Part shown: one piece after another, positions 8,734-16,803 of the stretch
Position numbering within the stretch: position 1 is the stretch's first letter
Layout of the letters: each line of letters starts with the position of its first letter
NCBI RefSeq assembly: GCF_016918855.1
Contig: NZ_JADKYB010000005.1
Span: forward strand, 310,001-374,000
DNA: 64,000 bases
Reading direction: 5' to 3'
Source of the DNA: Actinacidiphila acididurans
Lineage (GTDB): Bacteria; Actinomycetota; Actinomycetes; Streptomycetales; Streptomycetaceae
The notes under the pieces: model-generated
What the model was told of the DNA's origin: nothing
Databases searched by the model: none
What the model saw: the letters and a program-made list of their open reading frames with translations, nothing else
Position numbers and translations under genes: made by a program

Positions 8734-9777
8734 TCAGGCCGTACGGCGGGCCCGCCAGACCAGGTACAGGGCCGAGCCCAGGGCGGCCAGGCGGACGGTG
8801 CCCGGAAGGGCGCCCTGGACGGCCTGGCCCATCTGCCCCTGGGCGATGGGGGTGCTCCACTTGCCGGCGTCGCGCCCCCACAGCCACACCAGCATGCCGA
8901 TGGCCGCCGCGCCCGGGATGCCGAGGATGCCGAACTTCTTCTGGGCGGGGGTGAGCTTGCGGGTGAGCCAGCCGGTCAGCCAGCCCAGGCCCAGCGGGAT
9001 CCACGAGCCGATGGCCGCGCCGGCCACCAGCAGGGCGGCGGCCAGCAGCAGCACCGGGCTGCCCCAGCCCTTGAGGCCGCCCCCGGCGAACGGCAGCCGC
9101 GGCAGCCGGCGCTTCTTGCCCGGCGCGGCCTTGTCGCCGCCTCCCGCCGCGGCGCCCTTGTCCGCCTTTTCCGCAGCCGGGTCCTGTTCCCCGGCCGCTC
9201 CCGGCCCCTTCTGCCCGGCCGCCGCCGCGTCCTGCGGGCCGGTGCCGGGCGGCCGGATCCCGGCCAGTTCCTCGTCGTCGACCGGGATGAAGATCCGGCC
9301 GGTCATCCCCGGCAGGTCGATCAGCTCGTCCCCGGCCCGCATGCCGTCACCGCCGTCGGGCGCGGCCTGCCACCAGTCGTCGGCGTTCTTGCGCGGCGCC
9401 CCGGGGCGGCGTCCAGGAGGCGGTACGCGGCCGGCGTAGGGCCCGTACCCCTTGGGCCGCTCCCCGCTCCCGCCGGTGGTGCCGGGGTCGTCCGCGTCCG
9501 GGGCGGGCCGGGACGGAGCAGGCGGCGCGGCCGGCACCGGGGGCGGCGCGGCGGGTACGCCCGAGGCCGCGGCCTCCACCACCTCGTCCGGTGTGCCGAT
9601 CCGGCCGAGGATGCGGCGTACAGCGGCCGGGCTGTCGGCGTCGCCCCGCTCGCGGTCGATGTCGGTACGCAGCTGCGCCACCAGCCGCATCCGCTGGGCC
9701 GCGGGCAGCGCGGTCTGGGCCAGGTCGCCGACCTTGCTCAGGTAGTCGAACACCAGTCGGTCGCTCTCGACGCCCAC
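8734..9777 (-). CDS. Membrane protein with N-terminal HAAS/DUF1700-like helical domain
   Basis: The 347-residue product starts with a soluble helical part (LVFDYLSKVGDLAQTALPA, then MRLVAQLRTDIDRER) that resembles the short HAAS/DUF1700 domains often paired with PadR regulators. A long Pro/Ala/Gly-rich linker and several C-terminal transmembrane helices follow (LLLAAALLVAGAAIGSWIPL and onward). Function is unknown. GTG 9777 is favoured because GAAAGGGG lies 7 nt before it; a TTG at 9783 would place the ribosome-binding site too close. Confidence 0.75.
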   Translation of the reverse strand: MGVESDRLVFDYLSKVGDLAQTALPAAQRMRLVAQLRTDIDRERGDADSPAAVRRILGRIGTPDEVVEAAASGVPAAPPPVPAAPPAPSRPAPDADDPGTTGGSGERPKGYGPYAGRVPPPGRRPGAPRKNADDWWQAAPDGGDGMRAGDELIDLPGMTGRIFIPVDDEELAGIRPPGTGPQDAAAAGQKGPGAAGEQDPAAEKADKGAAAGGGDKAAPGKKRRLPRLPFAGGGLKGWGSPVLLLAAALLVAGAAIGSWIPLGLGWLTGWLTRKLTPAQKKFGILGIPGAAAIGMLVWLWGRDAGKWSTPIAQGQMGQAVQGALPGTVRLAALGSALYLVWRARRTA

Positions 9778-9944
9778 CGTCAAGCCCCTTTCCCCGGCCC
9801 CGCCTTGGCCTCCCGCCGACGGTACCGGCCCCGCCCCCGCGCTGTCGTCATCCGACGTGGCCCCGGGGCGCGCCCACCGCCAGGCGGCCCCGGGACTCCC
9901 GGCGAACCCGCTGCCGCGGATGGGGGCTCGCCGGGAGTGCCCCA

Positions 9945-9973
9945 AAGGGGCGCGGGGAACTGCGCGAGCAACC
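9945..9973 (+). repeat. Dispersed intergenic repeat, segment A
   Basis: This 29-bp segment (opening AAGGGGCGCGGGGAACTGCG) is identical to 21371-21399. Sequences of this form are common between Streptomyces genes as I remember them. Confidence 0.8.
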
Positions 9974-10050
9974 ACATGCGGCCGACGGTCCGGAGGCGAC
10001 AGCAACTACCCCATCGGGCCGGCGACGACCCGCACCACGGTGTGGGGATA

Positions 10051-10077
10051 CGCGCCCACGCGGCGCCGGCCGCACAT
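10051..10077 (+). repeat. Dispersed intergenic repeat, segment B
   Basis: This 27-bp segment, opening CGCGCCCACGCGGCGCC, recurs with two differences at 43754-43780 and, inverted, at 21319-21345. Confidence 0.75.
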
Positions 10078-10194
10078 CGACGAAAGGCCCGCGCCCGTGC
10101 GGGGCGCCGCCCCGCGACACCACGCCGCCCCCGACCAGTGGGAACCCGGGGCACCGCACCCGCGGTGACGGGGCTTGCGGCTACTGTGGGACGG

Positions 10195-12789
10195 ATGACC
10201 GACGGAGGCAGAGGCACCGGCCCGCGTTCGCTCGCGGAGGACCTGCGCGCGCGTGATGACGCCGCGCTGGCCCTCCTGCTGCGTGCCCGGCCGGACCTGC
10301 TGGCCCCGGTGCCGCCGGATCTGACGCAGCTCGCGACGCGCGCCTCGACCCGTTCGTCGGTGCTGCGCGCCCTGGACCGGCTCGACCGGTTCACCCATCA
10401 GGTCGCCGAGGCGCTCGCGGTGGCCCCCGACCCGTGCCCGTACGAGGATCTGCGCGCCCTCATGACGGGTACGGGCGTGCTCGCGGTGACCATTGCCGAG
10501 CCGGCGGCGGCCCTCGCCGAATCGGACGCCCGGGACACCGCGGCCGCGGCCGTGCTCGCACGCCCCGCCGTACCCGCCGGGCCGCTGCCCGCCGAGCTGG
10601 CCGAGGCCGTCGCCGAGGGGCTGCCCCAGGCCGTGCACACGCTGCGGGTGCGCGGCATCGTCTGGGGCGACGAGGAGACGCTGCATCTGGTGCGCACCGC
10701 CCGGGACCTGCTGGCGCCGAGCGCCGGCGGCGGTTCCGGTACGGGCCTGGGTCCCAGCGTGGGCGAGGCCACCGCCGGGATGTCGCCGGCCCGGCTCCAG
10801 GAGATCGTCGCGGACGCGGGGCTGCCCGCGACGCACGACCCGACGAGCGCGGTGCAGGCGCTGGGCGAGCTGTTCACCGACGCCTCCCGGCTGGCGGACC
10901 TGCTGGCCGAGGCGCCGGAGGGCGTACCGGGGGTGCTGGACCGCCTGGTGTGGGGGCCGCCCTACGGGGAGGTACGGGACGCCGGCGCGGCGATACGGGC
11001 CGCGGACGCGACCACCCCCGTGCAGTGGCTGCTGGCCCGCGGCCTGCTGCTGCCGGCCGGGGCGCACACCGTCCTGCTGCCGCGCGAGGCGGCGCTGGCC
11101 CTGCGCGGCGGCCGCGCGCACCGTACGCCCGAACCGTCGCCGCCCGCCATGACGCCGGTGGAGCGGCCCGAGCGGACGGTGGACCGTACGGCGGCGGGGC
11201 AGGCGTTCACCGCCGTGCGCACCGTCTCCGAACTGCTGGCCGAGTGGCAGACCGGCGGGCCCCCGGTGCTGCGCGCGGGCGGCCTGAGCGTGCGCGACCT
11301 CAAGCGGACCGCGGCGGCCCTCGACCTGCCCGAGCCGGAGACCGCGTTCTGGCTCGAACTCGCCTACGGCGCCGGGCTGATCGCCACCGACGGCGAGGTG
11401 GACGAGGCGTACGCGCCCACGCCCACCGCCGACGAATGGCTCCAGGCGCCCGCGCAGCGGCAGTGGGCCGTCCTGGTCACGGCCTGGCTGACGGCGACCC
11501 GTACGCCCGGGCTGGTCGGCACGCGTGACGCGAAGGGCCGGGCCCTGTCCGCGCTCGGCCCGGACCTGGACCGGTCGCTGACCCCGCAGGTGCGGCGGCG
11601 GGCGCTGCGGCTGCTGGGCGAACTGCCGAAGGGCACGGCGGCCTCGGAGGAAGACCTGCTGGCCCGGCTGCGCTGGCTGCGGCCGCTGCGGCCCGGGGCA
11701 GACGCGTTGCGTACGGACCTGCTGCGCTGGACGCTGCGGGACGCCGAGACGCTGGGACTCACCGGCCGGGGCGCGCTGGCCGCACACGCGCGTCCGCTGA
11801 TCGCCCCCGCCGGGCCGGACGGCCGGGAGCACGACGCCTCGGCCGCCGCCGAGCAGGCAGCGCGGCTGCTGGCACCGCTGCTGCCCGAACCCCTGGACCA
11901 CGTGCTGCTCCAGGCCGACCTGACGGCCGTGGCGCCGGGTCCGCTGATCTCGCCGCTCGCCGAGACGCTGGGCGTCCTCGCGGACGTGGAGTCCAAGGGC
12001 GGCGCCACGGTGTACCGCTTCACGCCCGACTCGGTACGGCGCGCCCTGGACGCCGGGCGTACCGCCGCGGAACTGCGGCAGTTCCTCACCGAGCACTCCC
12101 GTACGCCGATGCCGCAGCCGCTCAGCTATCTCATCGACGACGTGGCCCGCAAACACGGTGTGCTGCGGGTCGGCGCGGCGGCGGCGTATCTGCGCTGCGA
12201 CGACGACGCACTGCTCACCGAACTCCTCGCCGACCGCCGGGCCGCGGGCCTGGGCCTGCGCCGGCTCGCCCCCACCGTGGTGGCCGCCCAGGCCGATCCG
12301 GCCACCCTGCTGGAACGGCTGCGCGCGATGGGCCTGGCCCCGGCCGCCGAGTCCGCCGACGGCGACGTCCTGATCACCCGGCCGGACGCCCGCCGCACCC
12401 CGCCCCGTACGCCACCGGTCCCGGTCACCGACGGCCCGCCCACCCCGGACACCGCCCTGTTGGGTCTCGCCGTCAAAGCCATCCGCGCCGGCGACCGCGC
12501 CGCCACCGCCGTACGCCGCACCCCCGCGCCCGCCTCCCCCGCCGCCGACGGCCTGCCCCGCACCTCCACCGCCGAGACCCTGGCCACCGTCCAGGCCGCC
12601 GCCCTCTCCGGCGAGTCCCTCTGGATCGGCTACGTCAACGCCGAAGGCGCCGCCAGCCAGCGCGTCATCGCCCCCGTCCGCGTCGAGGGCGGCTACATCA
12701 CCGCCTACGACCACACCTCCGACGAGGTCCGCACCTTCGCCCTCCACCGCATCACCGGCGTCTCCGCCCTAGCGGACGACCCGGCGTAG
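10195..12789 (+). CDS. Helicase-associated domain protein (XPB N-terminal/Helicase_C_3 type)
   Basis: This 864-residue protein has the N-terminal pattern of the actinobacterial helicase-associated family: repeated winged-helix-like units (LTQLATRASTRSSVLRALDR, then SVRDLKRTAAALDLPEPETA) and a C-terminal WYL-like strand region reading GESLWIGYVNAEGAASQRVI. I see no Walker A motif, so it is not itself a helicase. Homologues usually lie beside the XPB helicase, here 4 kb downstream on the same strand, and probably act with it in DNA repair or remodelling. The start is set by TACTGT seven bases before the ATG. Confidence 0.8.
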   Translation: MTDGGRGTGPRSLAEDLRARDDAALALLLRARPDLLAPVPPDLTQLATRASTRSSVLRALDRLDRFTHQVAEALAVAPDPCPYEDLRALMTGTGVLAVTIAEPAAALAESDARDTAAAAVLARPAVPAGPLPAELAEAVAEGLPQAVHTLRVRGIVWGDEETLHLVRTARDLLAPSAGGGSGTGLGPSVGEATAGMSPARLQEIVADAGLPATHDPTSAVQALGELFTDASRLADLLAEAPEGVPGVLDRLVWGPPYGEVRDAGAAIRAADATTPVQWLLARGLLLPAGAHTVLLPREAALALRGGRAHRTPEPSPPAMTPVERPERTVDRTAAGQAFTAVRTVSELLAEWQTGGPPVLRAGGLSVRDLKRTAAALDLPEPETAFWLELAYGAGLIATDGEVDEAYAPTPTADEWLQAPAQRQWAVLVTAWLTATRTPGLVGTRDAKGRALSALGPDLDRSLTPQVRRRALRLLGELPKGTAASEEDLLARLRWLRPLRPGADALRTDLLRWTLRDAETLGLTGRGALAAHARPLIAPAGPDGREHDASAAAEQAARLLAPLLPEPLDHVLLQADLTAVAPGPLISPLAETLGVLADVESKGGATVYRFTPDSVRRALDAGRTAAELRQFLTEHSRTPMPQPLSYLIDDVARKHGVLRVGAAAAYLRCDDDALLTELLADRRAAGLGLRRLAPTVVAAQADPATLLERLRAMGLAPAAESADGDVLITRPDARRTPPRTPPVPVTDGPPTPDTALLGLAVKAIRAGDRAATAVRRTPAPASPAADGLPRTSTAETLATVQAAALSGESLWIGYVNAEGAASQRVIAPVRVEGGYITAYDHTSDEVRTFALHRITGVSALADDPA

Positions 12790-12795
12790 CCCGGC

Positions 12796-12931
12796 TCAGC
12801 CCCGCGGCCGCACCAGCGCCCCCGGGTCCAGCTCCACCGGGAACGGCTTCTCGACCGGCGTCGCGCCCCCCGGCCCGCGCCACGACCCGCGCGGTCCATG
12901 GACCGTGGTGGTCGTCATGGGCAGAGTTCAT
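12796..12931 (-). pseudogene. Remnant of a second Uma2 gene (internal deletion plus frameshift)
   Basis: A minus-strand ATG at 12931 begins MNSAHDDHHGPWT, like the MGTAHDPHYGPWT start of the neighbouring Uma2 gene, and GACGAC precedes both starts. The frame then runs into VVARAGG, matching the C-terminal IVAKAG of the neighbour. After a run of six G (about 12870) the match continues one frame over as VEKPFPVELDPGALVRPRG and a stop at 12796-12798, matching IEKPFPVSLDPADLIDPQD. About 145 central codons are missing. Removing one G would leave a 44-codon mini-gene. The best reading is a tandem duplicate that has decayed. Confidence 0.8.
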
Positions 12932-12969
12932 GTCGTCGTCTCCGCGCCTGGATCTCGCAATGCTGAGCT

Positions 12970-13542
12970 TCAGTCCTGCGGGTCGATCAGGTCGGCGGGG
13001 TCGAGAGAGACGGGGAAGGGCTTTTCGATCAGGGTGCGGGTGCCGGCCTTGGCGACGATTTTGTCGACGTACCGGCCCGCTTCGAGTTCGGCGACGACCA
13101 GGATGGGCGACGGTTCGAACTCCAGCCGCCACAGGTACGGGATGCCGGCTTCCGCGTAGTAGGGCGGCTTGAGGAGGCGGTCGGTCTTCCGGCCCATGGA
13201 CGAGGGCGACACGATCTCCACGACGAGTTGGACGGCCTCCGCGTCGAAGGCCACCGGATAGCCCGCGCCCGCGTCCACGACGACAACATCGGGGATGAGG
13301 AGGGCGTCGGGGAGCCGGACATTCACGGCTTCGAAGACGCGCACCTGGGCGCCCGCTGCCTTCGCCGCCGAGCGCAGCGCGAGCCAGAGGAGTGACGACG
13401 CGCTCTGATGCGTCGCTCCTGGTGCTGGTGCCATGACGAGTGTGTCCCCCATCAGTTCCCGCCGCTGTCCGCGGTCCTCCCCCAGCGCCAGCACCTGCTC
13501 GACGGTCCACGGACCGTAGTGGGGGTCGTGCGCGGTGCCCAT
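12970..13542 (-). CDS. Uma2 family endonuclease-fold protein
   Basis: The 190-residue product matches Uma2 (formerly DUF820), a PD-(D/E)XK-like fold abundant in Streptomyces and cyanobacteria. Visible elements are the substrate-side LPDALLIPDVVVVD, the catalytic-type strand VQLVVEIVSPSS and RLLKPPYYAEAGIPYLWRLE. The physiological substrate is unknown. ATG 13542 is chosen because AGAGGTG precedes it by 5 nt; the longer upstream frame lacks a site. A decayed copy lies immediately downstream, so this locus duplicated. Confidence 0.85.
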   Translation of the reverse strand: MGTAHDPHYGPWTVEQVLALGEDRGQRRELMGDTLVMAPAPGATHQSASSLLWLALRSAAKAAGAQVRVFEAVNVRLPDALLIPDVVVVDAGAGYPVAFDAEAVQLVVEIVSPSSMGRKTDRLLKPPYYAEAGIPYLWRLEFEPSPILVVAELEAGRYVDKIVAKAGTRTLIEKPFPVSLDPADLIDPQD

Positions 13543-13602
13543 GTCGTCACCTCTTCCTCGGGAACCTCGTCCCCCAGTCTGGCATCGGCCACGGGCAAGG
13601 GG

Positions 13603-13632
13603 CGGCTCCCTGATCACAGGATCAGGGAGCCG
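13603..13632 (-). terminator. Hairpin terminator after the VanZ gene
   Basis: CGGCTCCCTGATC at 13603-13615 pairs perfectly with 13620-13632 around a 4-nt loop. It lies 44 bp beyond the VanZ stop on the minus strand and lacks a T-run, as is common for Streptomyces terminators. Confidence 0.7.
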
Positions 13633-13675
13633 GGCGGGCTATTCGCACAAAGGGGAGATTGTTCGCTCGAAGGGA

Positions 13676-14407
13676 TTACGAGGGGTGGCGGTCGCGGGGG
13701 CGGAGGCGTTGCCACCAGTGGGGGCGGCGGGGGTGGAGGGCGTGGCCCAAGCGGCGGCCGATGATGAGGTAGCCGAGGAGGGCGCCGAGGGTGTTGAGGA
13801 TGACGTCGTCGATGTCGAAGGCGCGGCCTTCGACGAGGGCGCCCTGGGCTGATTCGACCAGGATCATGACGAGGGCGGTGACCGCGGCGGTGCGGACCAG
13901 GCCGCGGGCGCGCGGGAAGAGGGCGGGGAGCAGGACGCCGAAGGGGACGCCGAGCAGGATGTTGCCGCCGATCTGCTTGATGCTGTCGCGCACGTTCGGC
14001 TGGTCGAGGTAGGCGCGGATCGAGGCGCCGGGCCGCAGGTTCGTGTGGACCAGCGCGTCCGAGGCGGGCGAAGGCACCAAGGTGACCCGGGCCAGCGCGA
14101 CGGCGAAGCCGATCATGGCCACGACGGCCACCGCCAGTACCGCCGCGCGGGCCAGCACCGGCCCGAGGGCGCGGCGCTGGAGCAGCGGGGGCCGGTCCTT
14201 GGTTTCGACGGCCGGCATCGGCTTGGTCCCGGTTCCGGCGGTTCTTGGTTTCGCCCCCTGCCCCGCGGCTGCGCCGGGCAGCCTCCGTTTGGTCTTCGGT
14301 TTCGCAGCCGGTTTCTTCTTGGGCTGCGCGACCGTGGCCTGCGTACGGGCGGAACCGGCCTTCCGGCTCGGCGCCGCCGCCCGGAACAGCGCGTTGCGCA
14401 CTGCCAT
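13676..14407 (-). CDS. VanZ-like family membrane protein
   Basis: The 243-residue product has a basic, Lys/Pro-rich cytoplasmic N-terminus of about 75 residues, then about five transmembrane helices. The segments IGGNILLGVPFGVLLPALFP and FDIDDVILNTLGALLGYLI are characteristic of VanZ-like proteins. VanZ raises teicoplanin resistance in enterococci, but most homologues have no known role, and no other van genes are present here. Strong hairpins lie both upstream (14421-14455) and downstream, so it is probably transcribed alone. Confidence 0.85.
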   Translation of the reverse strand: MAVRNALFRAAAPSRKAGSARTQATVAQPKKKPAAKPKTKRRLPGAAAGQGAKPRTAGTGTKPMPAVETKDRPPLLQRRALGPVLARAAVLAVAVVAMIGFAVALARVTLVPSPASDALVHTNLRPGASIRAYLDQPNVRDSIKQIGGNILLGVPFGVLLPALFPRARGLVRTAAVTALVMILVESAQGALVEGRAFDIDDVILNTLGALLGYLIIGRRLGHALHPRRPHWWQRLRPRDRHPS

Positions 14408-14420
14408 CGAACGTAACCCC

Positions 14421-14455
14421 CTCGGGTAGGCACCGTCCTCCGGCGCCTACCCGAG
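14421..14455 (-). terminator. Hairpin terminator after the wall protein
   Basis: CTCGGGTAGGC at 14421-14431 pairs with 14445-14455 (11 bp), with a further 3 bp possible inside the loop. It lies 86 bp beyond the wall-protein stop on the minus strand and before the VanZ start. Confidence 0.65.
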
Positions 14456-14540
14456 GCCGGCCGTCGTACGCCGCCACGCGCCGCCGACGGCCGGTAATCG
14501 CCGTACGTACTACGGCTCTTGCACCGGCCCGGTTCGGGCC

Positions 14541-16478
14541 CTAGCTGTGCCGGCCGCGCCGACGGGTCGCGACCATCAGGCCGCCGCCCGTGCCGAGCAC
14601 GCCCACTGCGGCCGCCGCGGTCCAGCCGACCGACGCGCCAGTGTTCGGCAGGTGCGGGCGGTGGTCGCCGGGAGGCGTGGTCGGGTTCGTCGGATACGTG
14701 GTCGACGGGGTCGGGTGGGTCGTGGGCGGATTCGTGGGCGGTGTCGTCGGGGGCTTGGTCGGTGGACTCGTGGGCGGCTTGGTGGACGGCTTGTGGTGCT
14801 TCGGCGGGCACTTCTCGGTCGGTTTCGGCCAGTTCGAGTGGTCCGAGGACCAGGAGGAGTGCTCCGAGGGTCGGCCGGGCTGGCCCTGGTTCTGGCCCTG
14901 CCAGTTGTGCTGGCCGGACTGACCCTGGGCCTGGTTCTGGCCCTGGCCCTGCCAGTTGTGCTGCCCGGACTGACCCTGGTTCTGGCCCTGGCCCTGCCAG
15001 TTGTGCTGCCCGGACTGGCCCTGGTTCTGGCCCTGACCTTGGCCCTGGCTCTGGTTCTGCGAGTTGTGCTGCCCGGACTGGTTCTGGCCCTGGCTCTGGC
15101 CTTGACCCTGGCCCTGCCAGTTGTGCTGGCCGGACTGACCCTGACCCTGGCCTTGAGTCTGGCCCTGAGCCTGGCTCTGCGAGTTGTGCTGCCCGGACTG
15201 GCCCTGGCCCTGGCTCTGGCCTTGACCCTGGCCCTGCCAGTTGTGCTGGCCGGACTGACCCTGCCCCTGGCCTTGAGTCTGGCCCTGAGCCTGGCTCTGC
15301 GAGTTGTGCTGCCCGGACTGGTTCTGGCCCTGGCTCTGACCTTGACCCTGGCCCTGCCAGTTGTGCTGGCCGGACTGACCCTGGCCTTGAGTCTGGCCCT
15401 GAGCCTGGCTCTGCGAGTTGTGCTGCCCGGACTGACCCTGACCCTGAGCCTGGCCCTGACCCTGCCAGTTGTGCTGGCCGGACTGACCCTGACCCTGGCC
15501 CTGACCTTGAGTCTGGCCCTGAGCCTGGCTCTGGCCCTGGTTCTGCCCCTGGCCCTGGCTCTGCCAGTTGTGCTGCGTGGGGCGGCTGGACTGGCCCTGA
15601 GCCTGGCCCTGGCCCTGTCGATTGTGCTGGCCGGACTGGCCCTGGCCCTGGTTCTGCCAGTTGTGGCCCGCGGGCCGGTTCGGGTTGGCGGTCGCGCTCG
15701 GGGCGGCCGACTGGGTGGTGCCGGTCGTGCCGGTCGTGCCGGTGGGCTGGGCCACTGGCACGCCCAGGTTCAGGAACGGCCAGCCGGTCCCGGGCATCTG
15801 CCCGCCGTGGTGGTGGTTGCCCTGCTGGAAGCCACCGTTGGACTGGGCGCCCTGCTGCGGGTCGGTGTTCTGCGGGGCGGCGGTTTCCTGCCCGGCGTCC
15901 TGGCCGGCCTCCTGCCCACTGGACTGCTGGGTGCTGGGCTGCTGCCCGCCGGACTGCTGGGCGCCGGCCTCCTGGTTACCGGCCTCCTGGTTACCGGCCT
16001 CCTGAGTGTCGGCCTGCTGGCCGCTCGCCTGGGTGTCCCCTTCCTGAGAACCGGCGTCCTGGCGCCCGTTCTCCTGCTGCTGGGCGTCCTGCCGCCCTCC
16101 TTGCTGCTGGTCTCCCTGTTCCTGGCCTCCTTGCTGCTGGTTTTCCGACTGCTGGTCTCCCTCCTGATGCCCGTTGTCCGGGCCTGGGCGCAGGCCGGCC
16201 ACCTCGCCGACCCACCCCATGTTCCCGAGTACGTGGGACATGGCCGCGTCGGACTGACCGAAAGGCTGCGAACCCTGCGGCCCCTGATGTCCCTGGGCGA
16301 ATCCGGTGTCCGACCACTCGCCGCCCAAGGGCGCGGCAACGGACGGCGACGCGGGGAGCAGCAGCCCGGCCGCGGCCATGACGGCCACTCCGACGACTGC
16401 CGTGGACGCCGCGACAACACGGACTTTCCCCCGGCCGCGCGGCTCGGCCTGGGGAAGCGACTGCTGAGCGTGATCCAT
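14541..16478 (-). CDS. LPXTG-type wall-anchored protein with Gln/Gly/His/Asn repeats
   Basis: This 645-residue protein has a signal segment (about residues 20-50, VVGVAVMAAAGLLLPASP), a short globular-looking stretch, Gln/Glu/Asp-rich low complexity, a block of about 260 residues built from GQSGQHNWQGQ and GQSGQHNSQSQAQGQ units, a Thr/Pro wall-spanning region and a C-terminal sorting signal: LPNTG, a hydrophobic helix and RRRGR. The signals show export and sortase anchoring in the cell wall. The function of the repeats is unknown; hydration, adhesion or metal binding through His are possible. ATG 16478 gives the best signal peptide. The repeat block varies by whole units, so length may differ between strains. 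Confidence 0.85.
   Translation of the reverse strand: MDHAQQSLPQAEPRGRGKVRVVAASTAVVGVAVMAAAGLLLPASPSVAAPLGGEWSDTGFAQGHQGPQGSQPFGQSDAAMSHVLGNMGWVGEVAGLRPGPDNGHQEGDQQSENQQQGGQEQGDQQQGGRQDAQQQENGRQDAGSQEGDTQASGQQADTQEAGNQEAGNQEAGAQQSGGQQPSTQQSSGQEAGQDAGQETAAPQNTDPQQGAQSNGGFQQGNHHHGGQMPGTGWPFLNLGVPVAQPTGTTGTTGTTQSAAPSATANPNRPAGHNWQNQGQGQSGQHNRQGQGQAQGQSSRPTQHNWQSQGQGQNQGQSQAQGQTQGQGQGQGQSGQHNWQGQGQAQGQGQSGQHNSQSQAQGQTQGQGQSGQHNWQGQGQGQSQGQNQSGQHNSQSQAQGQTQGQGQGQSGQHNWQGQGQGQSQGQGQSGQHNSQSQAQGQTQGQGQGQSGQHNWQGQGQGQSQGQNQSGQHNSQNQSQGQGQGQNQGQSGQHNWQGQGQNQGQSGQHNWQGQGQNQAQGQSGQHNWQGQNQGQPGRPSEHSSWSSDHSNWPKPTEKCPPKHHKPSTKPPTSPPTKPPTTPPTNPPTTHPTPSTTYPTNPTTPPGDHRPHLPNTGASVGWTAAAAVGVLGTGGGLMVATRRRGRHS
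14888..15660 (-). repeat. In-gene tandem repeats, 120-bp higher-order unit
   Basis: Within the wall-protein gene the same 19-nt phrase, opening GAGTTGTGCTGCCCGGACT, starts at 15061, 15181 and 15301, exactly 120 bp apart, and again at 15415. Each unit encodes about 40 residues alternating HNW and HNS half-units. Shorter GQ/GQS repeats flank it. Confidence 0.85.
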
Positions 16479-16803
16479 ATGAACACAACACATCAAATAG
16501 GACTATCCGCCCGCCACGCCACGACCACGGAGCGCGCCGTTTCCCCCGAACGGCGCGCATGCTTTTCCTCGGGGTAGGGCCACGCACTCCGCTGCCTTGA
16601 ACTCGGCCCGGACCCCAAAAGCGGAGAGGTCGCCCCGGGGCACCGGAAGAAGCCGCACCCTGGAGAAGACGGCAACCGCGGCGGCAGCGCGGCCCGAGCC
16701 GGAGGGACCCGCACGGGACGTGACCTGCCCCACCCACTCCCCACCCCCACCTGACGTAGAATTCTGCGTTCCCCGTTTCCCCGAAAACCGCCGGAGGCAC
16801 CGG
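16479..16803. other. Divergent promoter region with a 10-bp hairpin
   Basis: This 325-bp gap separates the wall-protein gene from the XPB gene. GCGCGCCGTT at 16532-16541 pairs perfectly with 16549-16558 around a 7-nt loop and is followed on the plus strand by ATGCTTTTCC; its role is unclear. TAGAAT at 16757-16762 is a good -10 box for the XPB gene. I see no gene here. Confidence 0.6.

Larger units (their letters stand above)
9784..10194. other. Intergenic region with two repeat fragments
   Basis: This 411-bp stretch separates two divergent genes. I see no convincing gene. It holds two pieces of a dispersed repeat (9945-9973 and 10051-10077) that recur elsewhere in the window, and the leaderless promoter of the downstream gene: TACTGT at 10182-10187 lies 7 nt before ATG 10195. 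Confidence 0.7.

Noticed and set aside
10171..10192. GGGGCTTGCGGC before the helicase-associated gene, resembling half of a rifamycin-associated element as I recall it
   Set aside because: The second arm is absent, the bases overlap the promoter, and no such site precedes the HelD-type gene.
13676..14407. VanZ as glycopeptide resistance
   Set aside because: No other van genes are nearby and VanZ-like proteins are common without resistance.
14888..15660. Regular repeats resembling a CRISPR array
   Set aside because: There are no unique spacers of constant length, the units are in frame with a coding sequence, and no cas genes are present.
14519..16577. Long open frames on the plus strand opposite the wall-protein gene, hydrophobic (LALALTL) or Gly/Pro/Ser-rich
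   Set aside because: They are mirror images of the glutamine repeats. The minus frame has a signal peptide, a sorting signal and a wall-spanning region, the others nothing coherent.
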